NCBI GenBank assembly: GCA_935421135.1
Contig: OW285194.1
Coordinates: 11,493,376-11,557,375 of the forward strand
DNA length: 64,000 bases
Direction of reading: 5' to 3'
Origin: Bugulina stolonifera
Taxonomy: Eukaryota > Bryozoa > Gymnolaemata > Cheilostomatida > Bugulidae
Shown here piece by piece: positions 41,201 through 56,262 of this stretch (positions are counted from its first letter, which is position 1; every line of letters starts with the position of its first letter). Under the pieces are notes generated by a model. The model had not been told where the DNA came from. It ran no database searches and saw nothing but the letters and a program-made list of their open reading frames with translations. The translations under genes and the position numbers were made by a program.

Positions 41201-44200
41201 GGTGAAACACTTGGGCTAAGCTCTACTTAACGTAATTCAACTTTCCTATTGAATGGTTTCTAATTGATCTCTGCGCATCCTGGTTCCATGACCTTCCACA
41301 GAGCAGCATAATGTTTGAATATCATGTTCTAGTATTTGAATGCACACAAATTAAATATAAAATAACTTCAAATCTAGATGTCAAGTCTGTAAAGTTCATT
41401 GCAACTAGAACTGTCAGCAAATGTTTATTTTAAGCAAAATATGTTTATTGTGTTATTGTGTGAAGGGGAAGTTATGGAAATTACACACACTTGTCTGTTC
41501 AAGTTTTCTGCATGAATTAACGGTAGAAATTGTAAATCGCTGTACACACTAAATAGTATTTTAGGAAAATCATCCCTTTAATATACACACACTTTTACAT
41601 ATGCTTATGTTTTTTTTTCTAAATTGCACAACTGCACTGGATGTGCTAATATCAACTAGGTTTCTGCTAGACTATATAAATAGACTTATAAATCAGTAAT
41701 GATATGTACATGTAGGTAAAATAAATACTTTTCAATGAAACACTTTTGTACATGACGCCACTTTGCATGAATTGGCATGCAGAAATTTTCCTGTTGTTAC
41801 AAAGATGTTCCTTTGTTTAAAAACAGGCGATGGCAGCCAGAAAGGAAGTTCTAGAGATAATGAGAGAGGTGATAGCGATGAAAAGAAGTAGCAATGAAGG
41901 GGGAGAATGTAAGGGCATCCTGTCCCACCTTCTCGTACAGTGTGATGACGGCCATATTACCCAAACAGAGCTGGAGGACAGTCTGATAGAGAGCTTTTTC
42001 TCATCCATGAATGGTAAGTTTATTATCGTGTATGGGCTGCTGGGGAGATAAATTCAATACGTGCAAATAAATGGTGAATTCAAACATATGTATATATGAG
42101 AAATCAGGGCCGTAACAAATTTAACAAATTTATGGCTAGTGGTGTAGTCTGAAAGACAGTGTAATTGGACAGTTATACAATTTTAATATACACATGTATA
42201 CCGTACCGAATTGCTTCAGATTTATCTGCTCTCGACAATTGGAATATCAGTGAGGTAATTTCAGATAGTTTGTGCACTAAACCTGTTGAGAGTAGATAAA
42301 TCTAAAATCATTTGGTACAATGTACGTACACAGAATAAAATAATGTTCTTCATGGATCTATGTGAAAAATTTAACATGGTTAAAAACAGAATTACTTGCC
42401 AAAATTCATGTCCGTCTGCCAACTAAAACAGTCTTATCACACCTATAAATCAAAATAGATTCTTTCAAGGTCAGACTGATTGGCATTTATTGAATAAATT
42501 TCGACTTACCAATTAGATATTAAAGAATTACAGAATTACTTCCAGTGGTGTGACAAACACACCAACAACAATATTATTAATTTTGACAAACGTGCAAAAT
42601 TCCTAATGACTTTGTACATTATTAACTTGAAGGTGATTAATGTATCACATAACACTACAACTACAAAAAACTAAGGGTAATTTAATACAGACAGGGGAAA
42701 CGGCCTTCCCTTGTTTTATTTAGCCTTCTACATATTGGGCATCTCAAAATTCTCCTGCCTCCGAACTGATGGCATTTACACACTATGATATGGGACCTTG
42801 GACGAGGCCAAGAGAAGAACATTTATTAATTATGGGCTAAGAGAACACCCTCTCCAAATGAAGTTGATCATCATAATTCATATTGTAATTATTCCTAATC
42901 ATAATTAGTTATACTTGTGTATCATAGCATAGGAAATGTAATCTTGAGTACCCTTATTTTTTAACAACCAGATGGCGCTGTGACTGAAAAATACATCAAG
43001 CTTCGCATATCAGTTGAAATCTAGGTCAAGGATGGGAGGATATAAGCCCTCTTGAGATTCAAGTACATCATCATAATTCATAATTTTACACATGCACTAT
43101 ATTGATAGAAATTTGCATATTCCTATTTCTCTCATAATTGTATATCCTATTATTTTATAATCTAGATGGCAATACACTTGAAGTAGACATCTCATCTTAA
43201 CCGGTTAAAGTTCAATATCTAGGAGGCCTATATGTCTTCCAAGATTGTCCTATTTCACTTTGATGCACCATAAAATAAAATTTATTAGGCTTAAAACTTT
43301 GTGAAATTCAATAGCAAAATCAATACAAAGCAATGTAAAGGAGGTGAAGTGCAGGGTGCACTTTATGTAGATTATAGACTAAATTGTTTGAATTAAATTT
43401 ACCAAATTTTCACCATTTAAAGAAAGTTTAATTTAAGTAAAGCTGTTTTGGATTGTAACTGAGCTCAAGGGAAAGTGTACAAGTAATAATGGTCAAGTTT
43501 CATAGATGCATAGAATAAAATAATGTAAATAATGTTATCATTGGCTGTTTAACCTTTGAAGGAATTCCAAGTTTGTGTTGTTCGACTCTGATCCATCTGG
43601 CCAAGAATCCAGAAGTCATCAAGAAATTACTAGCAGAGTTAAAGGAGAAGGAGCTGTTGAACCAGAACTCACACATGTGCTTAGAGACAATAAAAGAGTT
43701 GCCGTACCTAAACCAGGTGTGGAAAGAGATCACCAGAATCGGAGCTCCATTTGGTGGAGGATTCAGACGAGTAACCAAAACCTTTGAACTGGAGGTAAGA
43801 AAGGGTCTTTATCAAAGCAGAAGAAATTTTACATATACAAGTACGTGTATATTAAAAATAGTAGAGGGAAAGATGTTTCGAAAAAATCTCAAAAATTTCA
43901 TAGGCCACAAACTTGAGGTCATAATCTCATTAGTATACGACTTCAACTTCTCTGATAAGTCAATACTCAAAACAATTAATACAAATGACTCCGCAGGTAC
44001 AGATCTTGGAATAACAATAGTTTTTCACAGACAATAAAAACAACTAATATTTTACACAGCCTGACTATAAGTAACCTGCTTATTTCTTATTTAAAGGGCT
44101 ACCAGATACCAGCTGGATGGACAGTTCTGTACAGCATTCGAGACAACCATGAAGCAGAAGAGAACTTCGATTCACATGCCGACTTCAACCCAGATAGATG

Positions 44201-44432
44201 GGCAAATGTCAAATCGAATGAATCTTGGGTAACATTTGGTGGCAAGGGAATCCGGTCTTGTATTGCACAGAGATATACAACAACATTCCTGGGACAGTTC
44301 ATAGCTCTTCTAGTGAAACACAGTTCATGGGAGATACACGAAACCAACCCGAGCTTCAAAAAGTTCCCTTTATTTCTACCTAGTGCTCAGCTACCAACTG
44401 TGTTCCACCATAGAAAGGCAAACAGTGTGTAA
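35218..44432 (+). CDS. CYP26-like: CYP26-clan cytochrome P450, 9 exons, 490 aa
   Basis: Haem-thiolate enzyme, probably anchored in the ER. Exons: 35218-35238, 35695-35889, 36760-36867, 39335-39488, 39769-39875, 40662-40793, 41827-42013, 43562-43794 and 44097-44432; all phases agree. Features in order: hydrophobic anchor at about 18-38, proline hinge PLPPGTYGIPFIGE (52-65), K-helix ExxR (E357-R360), FGGGFRR and TFELEGYQIPAGW as in CYP26 retinoic acid hydroxylases, PERF-like NPDRW (410-414), and haem ligand C434. The length is normal. Oddities: the I-helix motif normally [AG]GxETT reads SSMNGI (298-303), and the haem loop reads FGGKGIRSCIA, one residue longer between Phe and Cys than the P450 consensus. 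Substrate and reaction cannot be told; classical monooxygenation is in doubt. Confidence 0.92.
36868..39334. other. P450 intron 3, partly repeated downstream
   Basis: A 2.5-kb intron with no coding sequence. Blocks at about 37458-37630, 37938-38010 and 38350-38490 recur in the same order and orientation at about 46928-47105, 47715-47785 and 48335-48480, downstream of the gene. This marks an old duplication or a shared long repeat. Confidence 0.55.
42203..42318. mobile_element. Foldback (MITE-like) element in P450 intron 7
   Basis: Arms 42203-42237 and 42284-42318 are inverted copies, 35 bp each with about 7 mismatches and no gaps, both starting GTACC and sharing AGATTTATCT. The 46-bp loop has no coding capacity. 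No clear target-site duplication was seen, so it may be a small non-autonomous transposon or a simple inverted duplication. Confidence 0.55.
43562..43794 (+). CDS. P450 exon 8: I-helix end to K-helix
   Basis: A 233-nt exon encoding the second half of the I-helix, the J-helices and the K-helix with ExxR at 357-360. The preceding exon ends SFFSSMN and this one continues GIPSLCC; the split glycine codon joins across the intron. Compared with the family, the distance from the I-helix motif to HLAKNPEV is unchanged, so the altered residues are substitutions and not a missing micro-exon. Confidence 0.9.
44097..44432 (+). CDS. P450 last exon with haem-binding loop
   Basis: Encodes residues 380-490 and the TAA stop. 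The Cys ligand (C434) sits in FGGKGIRSCIA: Arg is two before Cys and Gly four before, as usual, but Phe is eight before and not seven, and the Gly usually two after Cys is Ala436. The L-helix (QFIALLVKHSSWEI) follows normally. Confidence 0.9.
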   Translation, partial: GYQIPAGWTVLYSIRDNHEAEENFDSHADFNPDRWANVKSNESWVTFGGKGIRSCIAQRYTTTFLGQFIALLVKHSSWEIHETNPSFKKFPLFLPSAQLPTVFHHRKANSV

Positions 44433-44867
44433 GATAAAATGAGTTGTAAATACTGTATATAATCGTGCTCATATTTAATTTTTAATTTACATAAGCTATA
44501 CTATTTTAATATTTTCACAATGCTTTAAATATTTATTACAACCATGTTATGCTCAAAATCCTTTTAGAGGTCAGGTAGTACAAATTTAGTTTTACTTTGC
44601 ATCCTCTATTTCACTTGCTCGCTGTATAAGGTACTGCATGTAGTAAATACTGCAAAAATTAAATATCACAAGTCTAATACTCAATATACTAAATTATAAA
44701 TTATAAGTTATATTATCTTTTTACCTTATTTTAATACAAGGCTGTGTCGAACTACATATATGTACATGTGCACTGTATTTATTCAATTTTTTATATAATT
44801 GCAAATTACAAATAGTTTTTTATGTATAACTTTCTGTATTGTAGAATTTATAGATGGTTTATTATGA

Positions 44868-44873
44868 AATAAA
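44868..44873 (+). terminator. Possible poly(A) signal of the P450 gene
   Basis: AATAAA 436 nt after the P450 stop codon, in an AT-rich 3' region. The assignment rests on the motif and position only. Confidence 0.4.
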
Positions 44874-45945
44874 TTAACAGATTAAAGGTCATCTTTCTAA
44901 GCATGTTAACCTAACTATCATGTAGCATACCTTTTTCTACTTACAAGCCAAGAAGAGAAATATTCCAGAACACCTGAAAGCAATTTCTATTCACATGAAG
45001 GTCAGCATATAATTAAATTCAGGCATCTTGAGACTAGATGCCCGCTTAGAGAGGTGTGTGTGAAGTTGTTCTCTCAACATCAAGTTGTTCGCAGCACTCT
45101 AGCACAATAGGGCAATTTGGTAGATGTGGTAGCTGGAGTAAAGCTGTAAGAGCTTTAGTGGCTATTATAACTGAGGTATATTATGTTATGCCAATGAGAA
45201 TGACAGTTGAAAACAGCTTTTGGTAAAAATTAAGCCTTCAACATTCTGCTGGAAACCTGCTATATGCAGGGCATAATATGTAAACCACGTAATCCTTTGT
45301 TTACCTGCAATATGAACAAAACAGGTGTTTGAACAAGTAAAAAATCTATGATTTGCCAATTTCTTCTGGTAAACTTGACTAGAACCAATATATCTGTAAG
45401 TAAATTCTCGAGATGGAGTGCAATATTAGACTTGCCAAGATTTTTCCTAACAGAGTTTAAGGCATGAATTGTAATGTAGATAGTTGTTTTTAATAATTTA
45501 TTTAGCCTGTTAATTATGCACATTCGATGTAGATGGTTTATGAGACACAGGTCAGTGTTAAAGTTGACCAGAACTCCCTTGAACAAACTATCTAGCTGAC
45601 TGTTGCATGTCATCGCACATGCACAACACCGAGTGCTTGAGGACTGATTTATGGTGTTATTCAATCATATCGATTTGAAAGTTATCAATATTGGAATACG
45701 AAAACATAGTTATAAAAACATGCTCTAAATTAGATGATTTTTAATTGTTCAAAGATTTGTTGCGTAGTGCTGCCAATATATTACGCTGATTTAGCTCAGC
45801 TTAGCTTGATTACTTGCTATATACTTTTCGCTTTATAAAATTCCGAGAAATTTGAGCTACTTCACCGATATTTCTTTCAATCTTTAAATCAATCTCTCAT
45901 TCCGCGAGACCTAATACATTATAAAGTATCTATTTCTGCTAATGT

Positions 45946-46012
45946 GGTGGAATGCAGTCGTGTCAAAAGTTCATGCTTTGAACTAAAATTGACATGTATA
46001 AATTCTATCCAG
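45946..46012. repeat. Dispersed palindromic repeat, copy 2
   Basis: Starts TGTCAAAAGTTCA at 45961 and continues TGCTTTGAACT, then AAAATTGACATGT with small changes relative to copy 1 at 28420-28490. The flanks GGTGGAAT and TAAATTCTATCC also match. The two copies are about 17.5 kb apart in the same orientation. Confidence 0.65.
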
Positions 46013-46927
46013 CGACCGTGCATTATGCATCTAATTTAAGCAGAACTTGCCAAACCTCTGACTTTCCAAGCTGTATGCACAGTATCTCTGCAGATGGAGA
46101 ATTTTAAGCATGTACAAAATCATTATGCAAATTGCATTCTTTCACTGAAATGTTTTATTTTCAAAACAAGCCCTTGCCACAATGTTAAGTGCTACTTTCA
46201 AGTGCAAATATATTTCTGTCATAGACACACTGTATGTATATGTATGATCCTTACACATTATAGCTTTAAAATATTCAGATGTGTTAATGTTAAAAACATA
46301 CTTCTCAATTGCCTGCAAAATATTATTTACCAAAATAATAATTAAATAAAGTATAAAATAGTCTGTGCTATGCAATAGTTAACTGCATGTACATATAGCT
46401 CTATTAATACATATTTATAGTACACAAGTAGACTATTTAGACTATAGCAAGTAGAAATATTGTACATACACATAATTATTATTCATTATCATCAGTATAT
46501 TATAAGTTTACAATCTACTATATTACTGCCAGGAATACAATTTGATTAGTAAGTAGAAATATTGCACATACACATATTATTTATTATTATCATCATTATT
46601 ATGTGTGTTTTGTACTTTATAATAATAATGACTATGATATGCCATAATTACATTGCACCTTCAAAAATTAATTATAAGTAACCAATCTATCTCTTCTCTC
46701 CCCCCCCCCCCTCATCCTCCTGTGTTATACGAGTTCTAGTGAAAACTATTCATATGCTGGTGAGCCACCCACCCACCCACTAAACCCACCCACCACCTAC
46801 AAATACATCTTCAACAAACTAGGGCTATTAGTTGTTTATATTGTAATGAAAAACATACACTGTAGCATAATCATAACTAATGGTGTCTGGATTTCACACT
46901 AGACTGGGTTTTCCCCATCACACAGAG

Positions 46928-48540
46928 AAACAATATCCTTAGGTTATACGTGATGCATCATTATAATAATATAGTAAAAGGGTGGATAGATTAAATAGAT
47001 AATTCATTAATAGTAATTATTATTATTGGCTTGACCACTTCCACCATATAATAAACTTTCTTTGATTTTTCAGTTGAAATATTGTCCTTAGCTACCACTT
47101 CTGTTCTCTAGCTAGAATAAAGAACCACTTTATGCCTGTATTTAATCTCAGCACTCTATGTAGTCACACGGAATGATTATAAATAAATTAATTTTAGCAC
47201 TCTGTCTTTCTGACAATAAAATACATACAAGTAATTTAGTACAGCCGTAGAAATACCAAGCTACTAAATCAGAAGATTTTCAACTCTCGGCAACAAAACA
47301 CACCAGCACACGTTAATTTGCCAATAGACAGGACCTTGAGACCGCGGTTAATTGTATTTATTGTGTATATAAGAGTATAGAACAAATAATCACAATTTTG
47401 TATTTGGTCGCTTCAGCAGTGTTCTGTTACTTTAGGTATATATCATCAGTCCACTCAAAAACTGCAATACAATTTTCAAAGATCCGCATAGTGTTTTAGA
47501 GCTGCACTTTGTCCACCACACTATGATAGGATTATGTTGTTTATCCCATATCATATCTTTGATATTACACATCAATAATACTTTCCTGTAATACAAAAAC
47601 TGTGTAGACAACATTAATTCTGGTTCAGCTCTTGTCACATGATTTCAGAAAATATTGATACAAATTAATCGGTATTCATGAGAGAAGTCACATAGTATTA
47701 CACTGATGTTATGAAGTAGAGGGGGAAAAAATAGTAAACTGAGGTTAATATAAGATTAACAATGGATTAGAATAATGGAAATGTCAAAAGGGCAAGTTAG
47801 ATGAGATTTTAATGAATCTCCTGTAGCTTAATTGTTAGACACTTTGCACTACACAGCATGCCAGGTGGTATAAAGTTGACAGGCTACATGCAGTTCATCT
47901 ACATCATGATGTACACATGAACTAATGTAGGACTTCGAGGTCAAGCAAATGTCAACTGATCAGGTGAAATAAGGCAATCATTGTACTAGATTCATGATCT
48001 GAACTTAGCTTTAGTAGGATTTTTGTCAAATCAAATTAATCTTTAAAAAAACGTATACAAAATATTAACCATATTTATCTGAGCAGTTCTTCACATTCAG
48101 TTAGATATTCCTAGTATGTCAACAAAGATTCAGCTGCCGTCATTACGGACCGAATCATTTTGCGATGGTGAGGACTGGGTCGTTGCCAAGATATAGAAAA
48201 ATATAAAAATCTTAAACAAACCTCTCAGACTACCATCTACATGTACCACTGAATGTATTCATTTTAATATGAACTTTTAAACTTTGTTGGCTAAACATTG
48301 TTAATTTAAGCTTTAATATTTTGCATCCATTTTATAAACTTGTCAAACAGTAGGCTATATGACTTGGTGTCAAATACAATGTAATATAATATAATGTATA
48401 ATGCAAATTAAAAGGTAAAGGCAAAACAGACAAGTAATAAATCATAATTGTATTACGTATATAAAGCGATTACCTAACTATACTGTTGATTGATGATTTA
48501 TGACTATCGTCATAAACAGTCTGAGAATTTGTCATGATAC
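46928..48540. repeat. Degraded collinear copy of P450 intron 3 sequence
   Basis: Three blocks match P450 intron 3 in order. The first shares ATGCATCATT, AGATTAAATA and GAAATATTGTCC; the second shares TAGAATAATGGA; the third shares ATAAATCATA and a TATTGCGTAGATAAAGC-like stretch. Spacing differs by several hundred bases, so insertions or deletions have occurred. No relics of the neighbouring P450 exons were found at the expected places. Confidence 0.5.
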
Positions 48541-49083
48541 ACATTAATATTATTTTCATTTTCTACCACATAACTGCCGCACATAGTTTTCAGTTAGCAA
48601 TTATAAAATGGTATGCTGACTTAAACAAGGTCTGGGTCATCAGTTTATCTAGCTGATACAAAAACAAAGTGGAAATAATTCATTCCATTATTCAGCAGAC
48701 ATTACTTTGCATTACTAACTGTTCAACAGGCCACTTTCAAAGTTATAAACAGGCAAACTATAGTGGTAAAACAGGATATCATGCCTGTTGGCTGCATCAG
48801 CAGCGACGGAGATTTTCAAGGTACATTGTAGCTGTTCGACACAGGATGGAAGAATACTAGTCTGCTACTTGGTTTAGTTTGAAGTTGTCTTCTCTACCTC
48901 ATCTCTCTTATTTACTTCCATGGTTTAATTGCAGAATAATAAATAATGTTTATTGAAACAATTCAATGGGTTCACCCTGGTTAGTAGTCATCTTCTCTTG
49001 ACCATGCAACCTAATGACCCAAATATTGAGCATAAACTATTCTGATACTTGCATATAATTGGTTTGATATTCTGACACTTGCA

Positions 49084-49444
49084 CAAAGTGCGTAAAAGGA
49101 AAGAGGGATCACTCCGGCCAAAAACTGTCTCCCTCCTGCCTCCAAATGGATTAAGTCAGGAGTTATGATACCTTGTATGCAAATCCGCTATGATGATTGG
49201 CGTTCCTCAGACCAATAAGAAGCGCTTCTTTACAAACCCTTCATTTCCATCAAAGAGATATCAATACAGGATCCTAAATATAACAGTCGTTAAGCTTCGA
49301 TTACAGTCGAACAGCTATCCAGAATATCAGTAGGCAAATGGCAGGAATTAGCTGATGGCGGAACGTCAGTACCGCCAAATTGGGTTTATTTTGTGAGACA
49401 GGGTATTATCATTGAGTGGTCCCTCTTTTCTTTTACCCTCTTTG
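49084..49444. mobile_element. 361-bp MITE with TIRs and 7-bp target duplication
   Basis: The 31-bp terminal inverted repeats, 49084-49114 and 49414-49444, start CAAAG and match at 27 of 31 positions without gaps. Identical ACTTGCA heptamers flank both ends (49077-49083 and 49445-49451). There is no open frame inside. The CAAAG-type terminus resembles hAT elements, which usually make 8-bp duplications; the observed 7 bp leaves the superfamily open. It would depend on a transposase elsewhere in the genome. Confidence 0.85.
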
Positions 49445-52400
49445 ACTTGCATATGACTGGCCTGTTATTATTTGCAGTATAATTGTGTGATGCAGAACTC
49501 TCCTAGCAAGGTTCATTATTACATTATTGGTTAATGATCTACGGTCTCAACATCATAGGTTTAGATGTTCCGTGAATGTTGACCTAACGCCTTGGCATGA
49601 TATTGGAAATAGACATTTTGTCTCAGCATGTTCTATGCTTTTATCTGGTTGATTGCAAGTAAGTTCAGCGGTAGTTATGTGGTTATGCAAAGGGCAAGAT
49701 TTATAAAAAATATGGATAGTGCAGATAGATTTGAAGATTTTCGAAAAAATGGTTTGATAAAACATAGACAATATAATTTATGAATCTCAGGCTTCAAAAT
49801 TTTTCAAGCACGTCAACAATATACACACTATGTATTCTACTCATGATGACATAGTTAATTTGATGCCATGACCATTGCAACAAAGTGACTATTGCAATTA
49901 ATGCAACTATTGCAACAATTTGACCATTGTAGTGACGTGACTATGCAATGGTCCGACCGTTGCAGCAACAGCTTTTGCACAACCTCTGTTATTTGTTCAA
50001 ATTTTCAAAGCTTACTATCTGCTTGGCATACCTGAGAGATCGTTGAAGTAGCTCTACCAATTTCTACCTTCATAAGAATCGGCATCCAAGTTACTTCAAG
50101 TTTAAAATGCAGAGAATATTCGTGTAAGGAAAATAAATTCCAAAACTACTGGATGTTGGAGTTGCCGTGACCTTGTAAAAATAAGAATGATGAATTATTC
50201 TAGAAATTGTGTCTCTTTCTTAGAAAATACCGGAAGCTGAATGAGAAAAACCTCTGACCTGTTGAGATTTCACACGGTTCTCACAAAAAAAAAAATAGTT
50301 TTGCTTCTGAGAATATCTAATTATGCATAAATGATAGTAAAAGTGCATGCACATGTAAGTACAGGTAGTAAATACAGGATTTTTATGTAAATCCAAATCC
50401 GCATGAATTTAATTATTTTTCAAAATGTTACTTAGATATTGTTCATTGTTATTGCATTGCTATTGACTAGACTTTATTAAATTATTTACAAATGCAAGAA
50501 AAATTTGCAAAATTCCATTGCTGTACATTATACAGATAGACTAATACTCATAATATTATTTTGTCTTGTGTAGTCCCAGACTAAAGGGAGCTAGCATAAT
50601 GTTTGATTATGGTTATTGCAACTATTGAATAGAGCCTATTAACTATGTAGATTACAAAAACATTGCTAAACACACAGACAAAATAAAATTATGAGCCAAG
50701 ATTTTCATATTTTTTGTTTGGCTCAGTCTCTTTCAGGGTAAGTCAAGATGAGGGTGAATTAAAATTATCTATTTATTAGAGAAATGTGACATGTCAAATA
50801 TCATCTCTGGTTTAAACTGCTTTATTGAATAAATTAAAGCAATCAACAAAGTCACCACCTTAGCTGACAGGTCTATACAGTCTGCATAAAACCTGTCTGT
50901 CTGTTATTCGGAGCCTGTAACTTGTGATCCCACAAAACTAGTTGAATATAGGGTTAACTTTTGATTTATATTGATGACACCTGTTAAAATAAAACTAAGT
51001 TTCCTCAAGCCTATAGACTTGATAACCTTCTATGGTGGGGAGAACAGATTAGATAGCTAAGACCATTTACTACTTATTATATTATGATGTTCTGCATATC
51101 ATTACCCTTCCATCATTAAAACTTTCATAAAATTTCTTTAATTTTAAGATTTGGGACAAACCAATTATGTTACCAGTGGCCAGCACTAGATACAAAATAT
51201 TCAACCAAGATGGCTACATTTTGGGCAGACACTAGAAGATTCTGGAAAACATGAGTAACTCTAGACTAGTTCATAGTTAGCCTCCTTTCTTCTGCCTCTC
51301 ACTACTATCTCGATTATTGACAAAATAAAAAACTTTAATTTTTTTCGCAATGACACCAAAACATTGCCAAGAATTTCTTTGCCACAGCCATTATAGATGC
51401 ATATTGTTGTGAAGCCAGTGTCTATAATTAAACCATTGTTCAGCGATCACTTCTGGGTGTTCTCCAAAGTTCATAACTGTATAGAAATCTAACTACTAGT
51501 TTACCTGTTTCCAAGTCTCTAACAGTGATAGAAGTATGAGGGTACAATAAGTATACTTGGAGAGCATCCACCTTCTGACTTTAGCCTATGTGCTGTAATA
51601 GGTTGTAGGTATGGTGTACCCCCCTCATTTAGTTCCACTTCTAACATTGGTCTCTAAAGTTGCACAATCTAAGTACATCATCTACTCACTTTTATATCAC
51701 TCGAATGTTTTAAAAGGATAAAGACGCCACATGCACCACATATTACACCTATCAATATAGTCAAGGGCAGGTTTGACTTGAGCTGCCCTCTAGTTTTCCA
51801 AGAAAAATGTTCATTTATCAGTGCTAATCTGCAGCAATGGTATTAACTGCTTCATGGAATAGTGGTAAATGTTGTAAAAAAGGTTTGAAGGATTATACAA
51901 ATATAGAATAGGGTCTATCATGCACCTGACGAATCAATTTTTATCTGGTGAGTGCAAACTTTTCAACTTTGAGAATGCAAATTGCTACTATACTAGCAAT
52001 TTACACGTACATTCTCATACTAGATTGTATACTAGTATACTTACTTACTTATTGGTTTATGATGCTCAGGTTAAGCTACTTATGGATATATATACAGAAT
52101 AAATAACATCATGACTGTGAGAAAACACTATTTGTTAACTGTTTAGATCATCAAGGTTAGCTCTTCGGATGTCTGCTTATAAATGGAGTCTTTAGAGATG
52201 GCTGTTCTAGTTATTTGACCTATGCCAGTATAAATAAAATCATGAGCTTTTTAGAATAAATTCAATTCAAGTTAATTTGTCTCCTTGGAGGTGGTATGTG
52301 TTACTGTAGCACTCTATATAAACCAGATTTACAAGTTGCTAGAAGGTACATGAAACTAACAAAAGTAACAGCCAATATTCAGAGGTAGGCTGCACCTAGT

Positions 52401-53142
52401 TGGTAGTTGCATTCTCTTGCTTTGTGTAACTTACTACAGATGCAACCTCCGCTGAACAGGTATATAGATATATATAAATGTTCAAGCTGTGGAGAACATA
52501 ACTCAGCCAGAAATGTTCAACAATCCTAATTTCTTAATACTTGGTGTTTGAAGAAAGATAGGTTTTATAAGAAAGTCAGAAAATAGAAAGACAAAGGATT
52601 GTATTAGTCTAACGCTGTATTTTAGAACTCATCAACAAACCTCTATAATAATAATAGGTTACATAGATTGCTGTATCATAACATGAACGGTTTAATAGTT
52701 TAGAAGAGAATGCACAATGACAATGCTGAGAGGTATGAGACATTAGCAAACTGGTAGTATATACAAGGTTGAACAAAATAGGAAAAGATAACATAGTAAG
52801 GAGTTATCCCTCCACATTATGTCAAATAATAAATAGACAACTCCCAAACCATGTGAAAATTATGAATTTTACAACATATTTCATGCCTGAAATTGGTTAA
52901 ATGCACCTTTCAGTTTCACTACTGAATAACATTTTATAAAGCATCTAGTTCTAACATAAGCTATTATGTTTTTCAAAGCTACTTTTATATTTTTTTTACA
53001 AATTTTAGCTAGCCAGCCGTTATAGGCCACACTATTACTGTGTAATACAATATGCTTTGCAATGCTGAACTTTGCACTAAATCAAAGCAAATAACAAATA
53101 TCGGGAAAAGAAAAAAGAGAAAGATTAAACAATTCTATACAA

Positions 53143-53148
53143 TTTATT
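53143..53148 (-). terminator. Possible poly(A) signal of YY1
   Basis: AATAAA on the minus strand, about 270 nt after the stop codon of the alternative last exon. Confidence 0.4.
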
Positions 53149-53415
53149 TCGATGGAGCACTTTTTATGTGACCAACAACCCTCACTACTTATTACTAAAA
53201 AAAACTAATATAGTTTGATTCCAAAACATTGACCAATGGTAGTCAATCCTGATTGGATCTACACATCAATGTCCAGCCAGCCACAGTTATACATACGAGT
53301 AAATTATCAAGCCTTACTAGCATTCAGTTTCTTGTGTAGAACTTAGCTTACATACTTGTAAGTCTGATACTAGCCTTCATTCCCAGTAACAGTCAGGGGA
53401 GATACCACATCGCCT

Positions 53416-56225
<2,810 letters not shown>

Positions 56226-56262
56226 TTTGGAACAAAGCGAAAGTGAATTTCCGGCATTTTTA

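Larger units (their letters stand above)
44433..53415. other. Gene-poor interval, 9 kb
   Basis: Between the convergent P450 and YY1 genes I find no supported exons. It holds the second copy of the palindromic repeat (45946-46012), C-rich tracts (46700-46711 and CCCA repeats to about 46795), the degraded collinear copy of P450 intron 3 (46928-48540) and a MITE (49084-49444). The 134-codon minus-strand open frame at 45260-45664 has no recognisable protein signature. Confidence 0.5.

Noticed and set aside
45260..45664. 134-codon minus-strand open frame
   Set aside because: Long for the region but with no recognisable family, no clear splice sites and no repeat-element signature; could be an old remnant.
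47820..47885. tRNA-like stretch CTGTAGCTTAATTGTTAGAC... with 5-bp pairing ends
   Set aside because: A box-A-like word and CCTGT/ACAGG pairing are present, but no box B and poor anticodon and T arms; at most a decayed SINE head.
48669..48860. 63-codon plus-strand open frame ending in an Arg-rich tail
   Set aside because: No start context or homology; adjacent to degraded repeat sequence.
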